Assembly: GCF_014145675.1 (NCBI RefSeq)
Contig: NZ_JACGZW010000017.1
Location: forward strand, 1-64,000
Length of the DNA stretch: 64,000 nt
From: Amycolatopsis dendrobii
Lineage (GTDB): Bacteria; Actinomycetota; Actinomycetes; Mycobacteriales; Pseudonocardiaceae
Reading direction: 5' to 3'
Made by a program: the position numbers and the translations under genes. The notes under the pieces are model-generated. The model was not told where the DNA came from, made no database searches, and worked only from the letters and a program-made list of their open reading frames with translations. Shown here piece by piece: positions 1 to 8,039 of the stretch. Position 1 is the first letter of the stretch, and each line of letters begins with the position of its first letter.

Positions 1-533
1 CCCGGTTGCGAACCCTGCGCAACCGGCGCGGCATCACCCTTGCCGACCTGTCAGCGGAGACCGGCATCTCGGAAAGCACCCTGTCCCGCCTGGAAAACGG
101 CCAGCGCCGGGCCAATCTGGAACTGCTGCTGCCGCTCTCGCGCGCCTACGACGTGCCGATCGACGACCTGGTCGGCGCGCCCCGCGCCGGCGACCCGCGC
201 GTCCACCTGCGCCCGATCCACCAGCATGGGATGACTTATGTGCCGCTGACCCGGCGACCGGGCGGCGTGCACGCGTACAAAATGCTCATCCCCGGCCGCT
301 CGGCCGAACCCGCTTTGAAAACCCACAGCGGTTACGAATGGCTGTACGTCCTCAACGGCCGCCTCCGCCTGATCGTGGGCGCGAAGGACCTGACCGTCCC
401 GCCCGGCGAGGCAGCGGAGTTCGACACGACGGAACCGCATTGGCTCGGCTCAGCCGACGGCGGCGCGGTCGAACTGCTGATCCTCTTCGGACTCCAAGGC
501 GAGCGAGTGCACGTGGAACCGCGCCCGAATTGA
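1..533 (+). CDS. XRE-family regulator with C-terminal cupin domain (5' end cut by window)
   Basis: The visible protein (about 176 residues) is open back to the window edge, so the true start probably lies upstream; the TTG at 6 is only the first start-like codon. Residues 1-55 form an XRE/Cro helix-turn-helix (ITLADLSAETGISESTLSRL). Residues 75-170 form a small beta-rich cupin with KTHSGYEWLYVLNGRLRL and PPGEAAEFDTTEPHW, where the His and Glu could hold metal or shape a ligand pocket. This HTH-cupin architecture is typical of one-component regulators that sense a small molecule through the cupin and act on a neighbouring gene. The target is not visible here, since the following gene is an unrelated membrane protein separated by about 70 bases. 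The ligand is unknown. Confidence 0.85.
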   Translation, partial: RLRTLRNRRGITLADLSAETGISESTLSRLENGQRRANLELLLPLSRAYDVPIDDLVGAPRAGDPRVHLRPIHQHGMTYVPLTRRPGGVHAYKMLIPGRSAEPALKTHSGYEWLYVLNGRLRLIVGAKDLTVPPGEAAEFDTTEPHWLGSADGGAVELLILFGLQGERVHVEPRPN

Positions 534-605
534 TTACGGACATCGCGTAACACTCGTGGCGATCAGTGCGACCTGTTTGTGCACGTTCGATCACGAAAGG
601 CTCGC

Positions 606-1220
606 ATGTCCGCCCCTGACTATCCTCAGCCGCCCGCGCCCTATCCGGCCCCGCCCGCCCAGCCGAAGAACGGCCTCGGCACCGCCGGGTTCGTGCTCGG
701 ATTGCTCGGCCTGATCTTCTCGTTCATCCCCGTCATCGGGCTCGTCGCGTGGCCGCTGGTGATCCTCGGGATCATCTTCTCCGCGCTCGGCTTCGTCCGG
801 AGCCGGTCCGGAAAGGCCACGAACAAGGGCCTCTCCATCGCCGGTCTCGTGCTGTCGGTGATCGGCCTGGTGCTGTGCATCATCTGGCTCGCGACGGCCG
901 CCAAGGTGGTCAACGAGGTCAACAACGAAGCGAACCGCACCGTGACGGTCCACTACGAGGTCTCCGGCACCGCGAAGGACGCCTCGATCACCTACACCAC
1001 CTTCGGCGACGGCAGCGCGTCCACCAACCAGGAGCAGCCGAAGGCCCTGCCGTGGTCGAAAGACATCTCCACGAAAGGCCTGCTCAAGGGCGGCTCCCTG
1101 TCGGTGACCACCGGCACCGAGGGCGGAGAGGTGACCTGCAAGGTCACCGTGGACGGCAAGGAAACCAAGACGGCTAAGGCGTCGGGCAACTTCGCGACCG
1201 CCTCCTGCGACGGCTTCTGA
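606..1220 (+). CDS. DUF4190 / MmpS-like membrane protein
   Basis: Predicted 204-residue membrane protein. The ATG at 606 is chosen because GAAAGG ends five bases before it; the in-frame GTG at 579 has no such site. Residues 1-22 are Pro/Ala/Tyr-rich and cytoplasmic. Two hydrophobic segments (about residues 25-58 and 72-95), separated by a basic loop (VRSRSGKATNKG), match the DUF4190 pattern. The extracytoplasmic remainder (TVTVHYEVSGTAKDASITYT and a C-terminal Cys pair) resembles the beta domain of MmpS proteins, which in mycobacteria accompany MmpL lipid exporters. No mmpL gene is in the window, so a transport role is not supported. It is monocistronic and ends just before a strong hairpin. 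Confidence 0.8.
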   Translation: MSAPDYPQPPAPYPAPPAQPKNGLGTAGFVLGLLGLIFSFIPVIGLVAWPLVILGIIFSALGFVRSRSGKATNKGLSIAGLVLSVIGLVLCIIWLATAAKVVNEVNNEANRTVTVHYEVSGTAKDASITYTTFGDGSASTNQEQPKALPWSKDISTKGLLKGGSLSVTTGTEGGEVTCKVTVDGKETKTAKASGNFATASCDGF

Positions 1221-1222
1221 CT

Positions 1223-1259
1223 GGTGCGGAGAAGGGTCCGCCGGGCCCTTCTCCGCACC
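1223..1259. terminator. Bidirectional hairpin terminator between convergent genes
   Basis: A perfect 14-bp inverted repeat (1223-1236 and 1246-1259, arm GGTGCGGAGAAGGG) with a 9-base loop lies three bases after the stop of the MmpS-like gene and six bases before the stop of the oppositely oriented coxG-like gene. There is no T-tract, which is usual for actinobacterial terminators. Confidence 0.8.
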
Positions 1260-1264
1260 GGCAG

Positions 1265-1840
1265 CTATCGACGACGCAGCAGGCGAACCACAATCGCCAC
1301 AGCCACGAGTGCCGCGGCGGGCAACGCAGCCTTCTTCAGCAGCACCGGCGCCACTGCGGCCCCGAGATCGACGGCTTCAGGCTCGGCCGGGGAGAAACCC
1401 GGGTCATTCAGGGCTTCCGCGAGCCGGGCGGTGAACTGCTGGACGATCCGGTCGCTCACCTCGGCGAGGATCCCGCGGCCGAACTGCGCGGGGCGGCCGG
1501 TGAGCGCGAGTGCGGTGCGCACCCGCACCAAGGTCCCGGCCGGATCAGGAGCCAGCACGGCAGTGACCGTCGCGGACGCAGCGCCAGTGCCACGGCTTTC
1601 GCGGCCTTCGAGGTCGAGCACGATCGTCTGAGCGGCCTCGTCGCGGTTGACGGTGCCCGAGCCCTGATAGCTCATCCGCACCGCCCCGACCTTGACTTCG
1701 ACTCGTCCGGAGAACGACTCCCCGTCCAGCCGGTCGAGGACCGCGCCGGGCAGGCACGGCGCGACCCGTTCGAGGTCGAGGAACAACTGCCAGGCCGCGG
1801 CCGGGGTCGCGGGAACGGTGAAAGAGTGGTCGAGACGCAT
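1265..1840 (-). CDS. coxG: CoxG-like SRPBCC protein (carbon monoxide dehydrogenase subunit G family)
   Basis: 191 residues. The N-terminal ~145 residues follow the CoxG/SRPBCC pattern (SFTVPATPAAAWQLFLDLERVAPCLPGA, then alternating strands and a long C-terminal helix FGRGILAEVSDRIVQQF). A hydrophobic segment at about residues 165-187 with a terminal LLRRR would anchor the protein to the inner face of the membrane. In Oligotropha, CoxG recruits CO dehydrogenase to the membrane; here it is the last gene of the molybdenum hydroxylase operon, 28 bases after the large subunit. The gene order medium-small-large-G supports a role in docking or maturing that enzyme. The family assignment is good; the exact role is inferred. 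Confidence 0.85.
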   Translation of the reverse strand: MRLDHSFTVPATPAAAWQLFLDLERVAPCLPGAVLDRLDGESFSGRVEVKVGAVRMSYQGSGTVNRDEAAQTIVLDLEGRESRGTGAASATVTAVLAPDPAGTLVRVRTALALTGRPAQFGRGILAEVSDRIVQQFTARLAEALNDPGFSPAEPEAVDLGAAVAPVLLKKAALPAAALVAVAIVVRLLRRR

Positions 1841-1868
1841 CGCGTTCTTTCCGTTTCGTGAGTGCGGA

Positions 1869-4208
1869 TCAGGCGGACCGCAGCAGGTCGCGCACCCGGC
1901 TCGGCGAGAGCGGGCCGCGGCGGACCACCACGCCGTGCGGGCGCAGGGCGTCCTCGACCGCGTTCGCGAGGACCGCTTGGGGCGCGATCGCGCCGCCCTC
2001 GCCGAGTCCTTTGACGCCGAGGTCGTTCATCGGACTCGGCGTGTGCAGTTCGTCGAGGTCGAGATCGGGGATCTCGGACGAGGTCGGGACGAGGTAGTCC
2101 AGGTACGTGGCGGTGCGCGGCTGGCCGTCCGGCCCGTAGATCATCTCCTCGTAGAGCGCGCCCGCGATGCCCTGCGCGATCCCGCCGGTCACCTGGCCCT
2201 CGGCGATCAGCGGGTTCACGATGACGCCCGCGTCGTGCACGACGACGTACTTCCGGACGGCCACCTCTCCGGTGCGCTCGTCGACCTCGACGACCGCCGC
2301 GTGCGCCCCGCTGGACACCGCGAACCCCGGCGGGCGGAAATGCACGGTTTCGGACAGCTCGGCACCGGAGATGTCGTCAGACATCGGGGCGCCCGCGACC
2401 AGTTCCGCGAGAGTCAGCGACGGTCCGGTCTGGACTCCGCGAACGGTGAACACCCCGTCGGCAAGGTCGAGATCGGTCGCGGCCACCTCAAGCCTGCGCG
2501 CCGCTGCCGCGAGCGCCTTCTCCCGCAGAAGCAGTCCGGCTCGGTGGGTCGCGTTGCCCGCGTTGACCAGCGCGCGGCTGGCGATGGTGCCGACCCCGAA
2601 GGAAGTGGCCGCGGTGTCGCCGCCGACGACGTCGATCTGCCGCGGCGACACTCCGAGCGCGTCCGCGGCGATCTGCGCCATCGCCGTGCGGTGGCCCTGG
2701 CCCTGCGACGGAGTGCCGATCGCCAGCTTGACCCGGCCGCTGGGCGCGAGGTCGATCCGGGCGGTCTCGAACGGGCCGAGTCCGGTGGCCTCGATGTAGA
2801 GCGCGAACCCGACGCCGACGCGTTTCCCTTCCACCGCTCCCGATTCCTGCTGGGTTCGGACCGAGGGCAGGTCAACCTTCGCCACCGCGCGGCGGAGCAG
2901 CTCCGGGAAGTCGCCGGAGTCGTAGACCTGCGGCTGGCCGGACCGGTCGACCAAGCCGGTCCGGTACGGCATTTCGCCAGGCCGCACCAAGTTCCGCGCG
3001 CGCAACTCCGCAGGCTCAAGGCCGAGAGCGGCGGCGAGCCGGTCCATCGCGCGCTCCATCGCGAACACCGCTTCAGGCCGCCCCGCACCGCGATACGGAG
3101 TCGAGAACGTCGTGTTCGTGAGCACTCCAGCCACGTCGATCTCGACGTTCGGCACGCGATACGGACCGAGCAGGTGGCACAGCGAGTTGTAGGGCACCAC
3201 GAGGCCAGTCATGTTGTACGCGCCGAAGTTGACCGTGACCCGGTCGCGCACGCCGAGGAGCCGTCCGTCCGCGTCGGACGCCAGTTCGATGCGATGGATC
3301 TGCTCGCGGGCGTGCGACGAGGCGGTGAGATTCTCAGTGCGGTCCTCGCGCCAACGTACCGGTCTGCCGAGGCAGCGCGCGGCGTGCGGGACGATCAGCT
3401 CTTCGACGTACAGGATCCCTTTCTGCCCGAACCCGCCGCCGACGTCGACAGCGAGCACCCGCACGTCCTCGGCTTCGAGCCCGAGCGTGCGCGCGATCGA
3501 ATCGCGAAGCCGGTGCGGCGTCTGGGTTCCCGACCACACAGTCAGCTCACCGCGATACGGGTCCACTTGCGCCGCGACGGCACGGGTCTCGATCGGAGAG
3601 GCGACATACCGGTGCGCGTGGAATTCCTCGCTGATCACCGTGTGAGCGGCACGAAACGCGGCGTCCGGATCGCCGACGCGGGCCGTCACAGCAACCGCGG
3701 TGTTGTCCTGAAGATCTTCGTGGATCAGCGGTGCCTCGGGTTTCAGCGCCTCTTCCGGATCGACCACCACCGGCAACGACGCGTACCGCACGTCGATCAA
3801 CTCGAGCGCGTCCTCTGCCAGGTAACGGTTCTCGGCGAAGACAACGGCGACCGGCTGGCCCACGTAGGCCACCTTCTCGCGGGCGAGCAGCGGCATCGGC
3901 GTCAATCGCACCGTTGGATCGACGGTCTCCGCGAGACCCGGCGGGATCCGTAATTCCTCGCGGTTGAGCAAGGGGTCAAGCCCCGCCAAGTCTTCTCCGG
4001 TCCAGACGGCGGTGACGCCCGGCGCCGCGAGTGCCGCCGACACGTCCACGGAAACCAGGCGCGCGTGCGCTTCGGGACTGCGAAGGAACGCCGCCTCCAA
4101 CGAGCGCGGAAGAGCTAGATCGTCGACGTATCGGCCTTGCCCGCGCAGCAACCGATCGTCCTCGACGCGAGCCATCGGGCGGCCGATCCAACCGGATTTT
4201 CCCGTCAT
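1869..4208 (-). CDS. Molybdopterin-binding large subunit of xanthine dehydrogenase-family hydroxylase (CoxL form II-like)
   Basis: 779 residues, the usual length for the family. Visible signatures are the N-terminal RPMARVEDDRLLRGQGRYVDD, the molybdopterin-binding loop GGGFGQKG, a gap-free MPT domain, and the C-terminal GVKGLGEGG with the catalytic Glu. The active-site loop reads PYRGAGR, which is the form II (general hydroxylase, AYRGAGR) type. It is not the AYxCSFR loop of true form I CO dehydrogenases, so CO need not be the substrate. The start codon overlaps the stop of the small subunit by one base (TGATG), implying translational coupling. With the FAD and 2Fe-2S subunits it should form a heterotrimer that hydroxylates an unknown, probably N-heterocyclic or aldehyde, substrate. 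Confidence 0.92.
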   Translation of the reverse strand: MTGKSGWIGRPMARVEDDRLLRGQGRYVDDLALPRSLEAAFLRSPEAHARLVSVDVSAALAAPGVTAVWTGEDLAGLDPLLNREELRIPPGLAETVDPTVRLTPMPLLAREKVAYVGQPVAVVFAENRYLAEDALELIDVRYASLPVVVDPEEALKPEAPLIHEDLQDNTAVAVTARVGDPDAAFRAAHTVISEEFHAHRYVASPIETRAVAAQVDPYRGELTVWSGTQTPHRLRDSIARTLGLEAEDVRVLAVDVGGGFGQKGILYVEELIVPHAARCLGRPVRWREDRTENLTASSHAREQIHRIELASDADGRLLGVRDRVTVNFGAYNMTGLVVPYNSLCHLLGPYRVPNVEIDVAGVLTNTTFSTPYRGAGRPEAVFAMERAMDRLAAALGLEPAELRARNLVRPGEMPYRTGLVDRSGQPQVYDSGDFPELLRRAVAKVDLPSVRTQQESGAVEGKRVGVGFALYIEATGLGPFETARIDLAPSGRVKLAIGTPSQGQGHRTAMAQIAADALGVSPRQIDVVGGDTAATSFGVGTIASRALVNAGNATHRAGLLLREKALAAAARRLEVAATDLDLADGVFTVRGVQTGPSLTLAELVAGAPMSDDISGAELSETVHFRPPGFAVSSGAHAAVVEVDERTGEVAVRKYVVVHDAGVIVNPLIAEGQVTGGIAQGIAGALYEEMIYGPDGQPRTATYLDYLVPTSSEIPDLDLDELHTPSPMNDLGVKGLGEGGAIAPQAVLANAVEDALRPHGVVVRRGPLSPSRVRDLLRSA

Positions 4209-4732
4209 CAGGCGGATTCCTCTCCGAATTGCGCGTCAAGGGCTTGAGCCACGGCACGACGGATGTTGCGGTAGCCGGTGCATCGGCACAGATGCCCGCT
4301 GAGCGCGTCGGCGACCTCGGCTTCGGTGGGCCGGTGTTCGGCCGACGCGAGTGCGGTCGTGGTCATGAGGAGCCCGGAAGTGCAGTAACCGCACTGCATT
4401 CCGTGGCATTCGTGATAGGCGCGCTGCACGGCGGTGAGCGGCGCGTCGCCCGGCGCGAGGCTTTCGACAGTCCGGATGTCCGTGCCTTCGCACTGCACGG
4501 CGAACATCAGGCACGCGCGCACAGGTGCTCCGTCCACGAGGACAGTGCACGAGCCGCAGACCCCGTGTTCACAGCCGGTGTGGGTACCGGTCAGCCCCAG
4601 CCGATCGCGCAGGAAATCGGAAAGCAGCAGCCTGGATTCCACTTGCGCGGCACCGGCTTCCCCATTCACAGTCAGGCGGACGGCGTGCCACGCGGACGGT
4701 TCGGGCAGTGGCGGATTGCCAGGTGTGTTCAT
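4208..4732 (-). CDS. coxS: (2Fe-2S) small subunit of molybdenum hydroxylase (CoxS-like)
   Basis: 174 residues from the ATG at 4732. This start makes an ATGA overlap with the upstream FAD-subunit stop, so it is preferred over the GTG at 4747. The N-terminal plant-type ferredoxin domain has CEHGVCGSC followed by a distal Cys (VRACL). The C-terminal all-helical domain has CGYC and HLCRCTGYRNI for the second cluster. The protein carries electrons from the molybdenum centre of the large subunit to the FAD subunit. It is the middle gene of the three-subunit operon, with one- to four-base overlaps on both sides. Confidence 0.93.
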   Translation of the reverse strand: MNTPGNPPLPEPSAWHAVRLTVNGEAGAAQVESRLLLSDFLRDRLGLTGTHTGCEHGVCGSCTVLVDGAPVRACLMFAVQCEGTDIRTVESLAPGDAPLTAVQRAYHECHGMQCGYCTSGLLMTTTALASAEHRPTEAEVADALSGHLCRCTGYRNIRRAVAQALDAQFGEESA

Positions 4733-5595
4733 CGAGTGCGCTCCCAAGCGATGGTGACGGCGCGGGTCAGCAAGTGGGCGGCGGCTTCGCGGCGGTACTC
4801 GGCGCTCGCGTGCACATCCCCGGCCGGTTCCAGCCGGCTTTGGACGGCACGCGCGGCCGCTGCCAGGTCATCGGCGTCGAGCGTGGTTCCGGTCAATGCG
4901 GCTTCGGCGGGCAGCAGCCGGACAGGCACCGGTCCCGCCCCACAAAACACAACCCGTGCTCCGGCGACAGAATCGGCGGCGCGATCGAGCAGGACACCGA
5001 CTCCGATGGTGGCGAAGTCACCGTGCCGCCGCGCCAGTTCCTCGAACGCCCAGCCTCGTTCAGGAGGCTGCGCGGGGAAAACGACCTCGGTGAGCAATTC
5101 GTCGTCGGCGAGCGCGGTCTGAAACGTGGCGACGAAGAACTCGGCCGCGGGCACCGTGCGGGTCCCAGCTGGCCCGGCGAGCACGAACCGCGCGTCCAGC
5201 GCGACCGCGACGGCCGGGAGTTCAGCGGCCGGATCGTGGTGGGCCAGACTGCCGCACACCGTTCCGCGCTGACGGATCTGCGGATGCCCGATGCGGTCGA
5301 TCGCGGCGGCGAGCAACGGCCAGCCGCGACGGACGGCCGGGGTGGCCGCGACCGCCGACTGCCGGGCCGCGGCACCGATCCGCAGCTCCCCTTCGGCGCC
5401 GACCACGCACCGCGCGAGACCGCCGATCCGGGTGATGTCCACCAGCACCTCGGGCCTGGCCAGCCGCATCGACAGCATGGGCACGAGCGATTGGCCGCCG
5501 GCGAGCACCTTGGCCTCGCGGTCTCCGTCGGCCAGCAGCGCGACGGCCTCCGCGACAGTGGCAGGGGCGGCGTAATCGAAGGGGCTCGGTTTCAT
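4729..5595 (-). CDS. coxM: FAD-binding medium subunit of molybdenum hydroxylase (CoxM-like)
   Basis: 288 residues, first gene of the operon. The start at 5595 has GGAGAGG upstream. The FAD motifs of the family are present: LAGGQSLVPMLSMRLARP near residues 36-53 and RGTVCGSLAHHDPAAELP near 113-130. The second usually reads T-x-GGSLAHADPA; here the first Gly is Cys. The C-terminal CO-dehydrogenase flavoprotein domain is complete. It receives electrons from the 2Fe-2S subunit and passes them to an external acceptor. The divergent regulator gene 216 bases upstream and a small inverted repeat in the gap suggest local transcriptional control. Confidence 0.92.
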   Translation of the reverse strand: MKPSPFDYAAPATVAEAVALLADGDREAKVLAGGQSLVPMLSMRLARPEVLVDITRIGGLARCVVGAEGELRIGAAARQSAVAATPAVRRGWPLLAAAIDRIGHPQIRQRGTVCGSLAHHDPAAELPAVAVALDARFVLAGPAGTRTVPAAEFFVATFQTALADDELLTEVVFPAQPPERGWAFEELARRHGDFATIGVGVLLDRAADSVAGARVVFCGAGPVPVRLLPAEAALTGTTLDADDLAAAARAVQSRLEPAGDVHASAEYRREAAAHLLTRAVTIAWERTR

Positions 5596-5632
5596 GCTGA
5601 CCCTCTCCGGTCAAGTTCGTTGAGCTCTAAGA

Positions 5633-5643
5633 TAGTTACACTA
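5633..5643. promoter_or_regulatory. Candidate MarR/TetR-type operator before the hydroxylase operon
   Basis: TAGT-TAC-ACTA is an 11-base inverted repeat inside an unusually A/T-rich stretch (about 5625-5650), 38-48 bases upstream of the coxM start codon. AT-rich short palindromes of this kind are typical MarR or TetR sites. Assignment to the adjacent TetR-MarR fusion is inference. Confidence 0.4.
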
Positions 5644-5781
5644 AAGATTTACCGCCGCAAGGATCATTCGCAGATTTCCTCGGCGCAGCCCTGGTGCCAG
5701 ATCCTCGCAACTCGCCGCAATATTCAGTCCCACCTGGTACATAGCCACTCCTTCCGTCATCCGAAAGCTCTCCCTTGATCA

Positions 5782-5795
5782 TGAACAGATGTTCA
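5782..5795. promoter_or_regulatory. Candidate TetR-type operator (perfect 14-bp inverted repeat)
   Basis: TGAACA-GA-TGTTCA ends 16 bases before the first start codon of the TetR-MarR gene. Perfect arms, 14-bp size and position over the expected promoter fit a TetR autoregulatory site. It could also influence the divergent hydroxylase operon about 190 bases away. Confidence 0.5.
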
Positions 5796-5811
5796 AACTC
5801 CACCGATTAAG

Positions 5812-6951
5812 ATGGCCGCCATGAGCGCCGACGACGCCCCGCCGCCCCAGGGCGAGACCGCGGGTCGCCGCGGCCGCCCCCAAGATCCGGAAGGCAACCG
5901 GCGCGCTGTGCTGGACGCCGCGCGCCGGCTGTTCGCCGCACGCGGCTACGAGGGGACGTCGATCCGAGAAGTCGCGGCCGAGGCAGGCGTGACGGCGGGC
6001 TCGGTGATGGCGTACTTCGGTTCGAAGGACGGCCTGTTCCGCGAAATCGTCGGCGGGAGCACGGGCATCACCGTCGACATCGTCGCGGCGGCTGCGGACG
6101 GCCCGGCCCGGCTGTCACACGCGCTGGCCAACGCCTACCTCGAACGCTGGGACCGTACGCCGGCCGAACATCCCTGGGCCGCGCTGATCCGCTCGGCGGT
6201 CACCCACGAAGCGAGCGCTGAGCAATTACGCGCCATCCTTGACGAACAAGTCACCCAACCGCTTGCCGAACTGCTGGCTGACGCGCCGGACGCGCGAGAG
6301 CGGATCGCGCTTGTCCGCAGCGTGCTGTTCGGCGTAGTCATGGAGCGGTACCTCTTCGCGCACGAGCCGGCTCACTCGGTGCCGAGCGCAGCGTTCGCGC
6401 CCTATTTCGCCGAAGCGATGTCGGCGGCCTTGGACAGTGCGCACCCGCCTGCCGCGGACACGGTCGACCGCATCCTGGACGAGTGGCGGACCGAAACCCC
6501 CGGATTGGACGTGTCCGCGTTCGCCGTTTTCGGCAGGCTGCACCGGTGTTCAGCGCTGTACCGGGCCTCGGTGAGCCGGATCACGGAGAAACACGGGATC
6601 AGCATGGCGGCGTTCGACGTCCTGACCGCACTGCGCCGGGCAGGCGCGCCGTACCGCCGCACCGTGGGCGAGATCGCGGAATCCGCACTGGTGAGCCCAA
6701 GCGGAGTGACCCTGCGCGCGGACAAATTGGAGGAGGCAGGCCTGGTAGTCCGCGAACGAGACGGCAAGGACCGCCGGGTCGTCCACCTCCGCCTGACCGA
6801 ATCCGGCCGGGCGCTGATCGACCGCGTGGCACGCGAGCATTTCCCGAGGGAGAACGAACTTCTCGGCCAAGTGGGCAGCGCGGAACGGACCGCGTTGTCG
6901 AGACTGCTAGGGCTGCTGGAAAAGTCCCTCTCCTCGGCGGATCCGGGCTGA
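5812..6951 (+). CDS. TetR-MarR fusion transcriptional regulator
   Basis: 379 residues in one uninterrupted frame. Residues about 20-215 are a complete TetR regulator: DNA-binding helices (RRAVLDAARRLFAARGYEGTSIREVAAEAGV, AYFGSKDGLFREIV), then a helical ligand/dimer domain. Residues about 230-375 are a complete MarR winged helix: HGISMAAFDVLTALRRAG, EIAESALVSPSGVTLRADKLEEAGLVVRERDGKDRRVVHLRLTESG. The join (LDEWRTETPGLDVSAFAVFGRLHRC) shows no internal stop or start with a ribosome site. Each half normally works alone, so one chain may read two ligands or two DNA sites. ATG codons at 5812 and 5821 are both possible starts. It is divergent from the molybdenum hydroxylase operon, its most likely target. 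Confidence 0.85.
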   Translation: MAAMSADDAPPPQGETAGRRGRPQDPEGNRRAVLDAARRLFAARGYEGTSIREVAAEAGVTAGSVMAYFGSKDGLFREIVGGSTGITVDIVAAAADGPARLSHALANAYLERWDRTPAEHPWAALIRSAVTHEASAEQLRAILDEQVTQPLAELLADAPDARERIALVRSVLFGVVMERYLFAHEPAHSVPSAAFAPYFAEAMSAALDSAHPPAADTVDRILDEWRTETPGLDVSAFAVFGRLHRCSALYRASVSRITEKHGISMAAFDVLTALRRAGAPYRRTVGEIAESALVSPSGVTLRADKLEEAGLVVRERDGKDRRVVHLRLTESGRALIDRVAREHFPRENELLGQVGSAERTALSRLLGLLEKSLSSADPG

Positions 6952-7058
6952 ACCGAGATCTGGTACCGCGAAACAGGCTCGAAACTGGCTCTGGCTGGCA
7001 CCAGATGGATCTCGCACAGTGAGAGGAAGCACTGAGCGAACCCACCAGCGAGGCAGTC

Positions 7059-7337
7059 ATGTCGGCCCAGATCCTCCCGCTGAACCACCGCGAGCGAGCC
7101 ACTCTCACCGCCGTCGGCCTAGGCCGCGCCGAAATGACCTGCAGCTGCGAGCCCGATCTCTACATCGACGGCGTCCCGTGCTGCGACCAATTCACCGCCC
7201 ACCGCCTCGCCCGGTTCGCCTTGGTGGTCCCGCTGCGCGCAGGCCGCCGCGGCGAGCGCGTTCCGGCACTCCTCACCGACGCCGGTCGAGCCGCGATCGA
7301 TTTGCCTGCCGCTGACGTCCCGCGGTCCGCTGCCTGA
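7059..7337 (+). CDS. Small Cys-rich hypothetical protein
   Basis: 92 residues, function not recognised. A CSC pair (residues 28-30) and a CC pair (about 41-42) frame EPDLYIDGVP, a spacing that could bind a metal. The rest is basic, ending in VPALLTDAGRAAIDL, which resembles the end of a winged-helix segment. The ATG at 7059 starts a frame with normal high-GC codon use. A GTG or TTG closer to 7019 lies in other frames. I recall similar short proteins in other actinomycetes, but no function. It sits alone between the fusion regulator and another small gene. Confidence 0.6.
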   Translation: MSAQILPLNHRERATLTAVGLGRAEMTCSCEPDLYIDGVPCCDQFTAHRLARFALVVPLRAGRRGERVPALLTDAGRAAIDLPAADVPRSAA

Positions 7338-7448
7338 ACCCACCGCGCACCGAACGTTCGGCAAGCAGCCTCGGTCCGGGCGAAGAAACCCGGCTCGAGC
7401 CGCTTTGTCGCGCCTGCTCTGTCGTTTCGGATACGGCATTCTCGCGTC

Positions 7449-7748
7449 ATGGCATACCTCAACGGCACAGCCGAGCGAGTGGTGGACGACGAGTTCCCTG
7501 GCTGGGTCGAGGTCCGGTTCTCCGGGGCCGACGGCGCCGAGAACACGCTCGTGGAGAAACTGCCGGTACTCGACGGCGACCTCACGACAGCGTCAAAGTA
7601 CCCAGCGTCGGTTCGCATCCCTTGCCGCGTGGTAAAGACCGAAGCCAACGGCACCGTGGCTGTGGTCGAACTGGAGCACGAAGCCACCGACCTCGGTGGC
7701 CGAAACGTGTTTCGAGTGCCAGCGGACGCGGTTATTACGGGCCCATGA
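7449..7748 (+). CDS. Small beta-rich hypothetical protein
   Basis: 99 residues, not recognised. The sequence alternates charged and hydrophobic residues (WVEVRFSGADG, ASVRIPCRVVKTEANGTVAVVELEHEATDLGG, NVFRVPADAVI), suggesting a small beta barrel. There is no signal peptide or membrane segment, and one Cys. Codon usage matches real genes of the window. It ends ten bases before the 3' end of the tRNA gene on the opposite strand. Confidence 0.6.
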   Translation: MAYLNGTAERVVDDEFPGWVEVRFSGADGAENTLVEKLPVLDGDLTTASKYPASVRIPCRVVKTEANGTVAVVELEHEATDLGGRNVFRVPADAVITGP

Positions 7749-7757
7749 TCGAGACGG

Positions 7758-7830
7758 AGCCGGCAAGGGGGTTCGAACCCCTGACCTTCTGTTTACAAGA
7801 CAGATGCTCTACCAACTGAGCTATACCGGC
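7758..7830 (-). tRNA. tRNA-Thr (anticodon UGU)
   Basis: The minus strand folds as a complete 73-base tRNA. The acceptor arm is GCCGGTA paired with TGCCGGC (one G-U). The D-arm contains AGCTCAGTTGGTAGAGC, and the anticodon loop CTTGTAA gives UGU (threonine, ACA). The T-arm is GGGGTTCGAACCCC and the discriminator base is U. The 3' CCA is not encoded. Identity is read directly from the anticodon. Confidence 0.95.
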
Positions 7831-8039
7831 ACGCACCCGGCGACGGGCGCGCCAAAAGTATATCGGGCCGCTCCCGCCGCACCTGGACAACCCGCCCTAA
7901 CCCCCAGGTCAGCACCGAAAATCGGCAAGATCCAACCCCATGCGGCACGATCGGCTAGAGGTGTGGCGGACACCACTGCAACAGCTGGGGCGGTACGGCC
8001 GATGGTCCCCGGGAACGAACGAGGAGGTGGGGATCGATC

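Noticed and set aside
1692..3953. Long open frame antisense to the molybdenum hydroxylase large subunit
   Set aside because: No known motifs, Arg/Asp/Gly-rich shadow composition typical of high-GC antisense frames, while the minus strand shows complete family motifs.
1265..5595. Aerobic CO dehydrogenase form I
   Set aside because: The AYxCSFR loop is absent; PYRGAGR indicates form II.
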